A stretch of 5,601 bases of DNA from Thermoguttaceae bacterium (GTDB lineage Bacteria > Planctomycetota > Planctomycetia > Pirellulales > Thermoguttaceae), in assembly GCA_017549085.1 (NCBI GenBank), contig JAFYVO010000352.1:1-5601 (forward strand), in the 5' to 3' direction. The notes below the pieces were generated by a model. The model was not told the origin of the DNA. It did no database searches and saw only the letters and a list, made by a program, of their open reading frames with translations. The translations under genes were made by a program, and so were the position numbers. Positions 5,458-5,601 of the stretch are shown here, one piece after another (within the stretch, counting starts at the first letter, position 1; every line of letters begins with the position of its first letter).

Positions 5458-5601
5458 GAAACGCCGCGTCGAAACGGCTTCAAAATCGGAAAAAAGAGAG
5501 CGCGAAAACGGCGACGCGTTCGAGCCCCGCCGACAAGGCGAAACCCGAACGCGCAAAATCGAAACGAAAAGAACGAAAACGCCGCGCCGCCGTCGTTCCG
5601 A
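5458..5601. other. Upstream edge sequence, no supported gene
   Basis: The last 144 bases are purine-rich on the plus strand and open in frames on both strands. The products are Arg/Lys- or Phe/Arg-rich, lack start signals or run off the edge, and overlap the promoter. A minus-strand frame ending at a TGA inside the -35 box could be the tail of a neighbouring gene, but nothing in its residues supports that. Confidence 0.4.

Noticed and set aside
5353..5556. Minus-strand 67-codon frame upstream of the glycosidase
   Set aside because: It covers the promoter and leader, its product is Arg-rich, and it has no convincing ribosome binding site.

Overview
This window most likely comes from a planctomycete, probably a Pirellulales-type bacterium. 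The assignment rests on three things: the 987-2270 gene looks like a family of uncharacterised planctomycete coiled-coil proteins that I know only from memory; its neighbour is a large secreted carbohydrate-active enzyme, typical of that phylum; and both genes share a strong codon preference (GAA, CAA, GCG, GTC, TCG, ACG). No rRNA or tRNA is present to confirm it.

Layout, left to right. Positions 1-148 hold the first 49 codons of a minus-strand gene that leaves the window. Its product starts with a basic segment and then turns hydrophobic. Positions 149-681 show no gene I can support; the right part is AT-rich. A strong sigma70-type promoter at 682-710 (TTGACA, 17 bp, TACTAT, with an A8 tract upstream) faces right and is followed by a leader of about 270 nt with several stem-loops. 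The gene it serves (987-2270, +) encodes a membrane-anchored coiled-coil protein and ends in a textbook intrinsic terminator at 2318-2345.

Between this gene and the next, convergent one lies a striking 11-bp tandem array (2411-2616): 18 full units plus a partial one, varying at a single T/G position. Two hairpins follow at 2622-2637 and 2655-2687.

Positions 2723-5356 (-) encode an 877-residue exported protein with features of GH106-like (alpha-L-rhamnosidase-type) glycoside hydrolases. It has a clear ribosome binding site and an almost consensus promoter (TTGACT, 17 bp, TATACT) at 5429-5457. The last ~140 bases are upstream sequence with no supportable gene.

The genes are separate transcription units, so no operon ties them together. 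The glycosidase probably works on plant or microbial glycans at or outside the cell envelope. The coiled-coil protein probably has an unrelated envelope role that is still unknown. I found no defence system, CRISPR array or mobile element. The points most worth a second look are the 11-bp array, the uncharacterised coiled-coil family with its long leader, and the divergent glycosidase active site.
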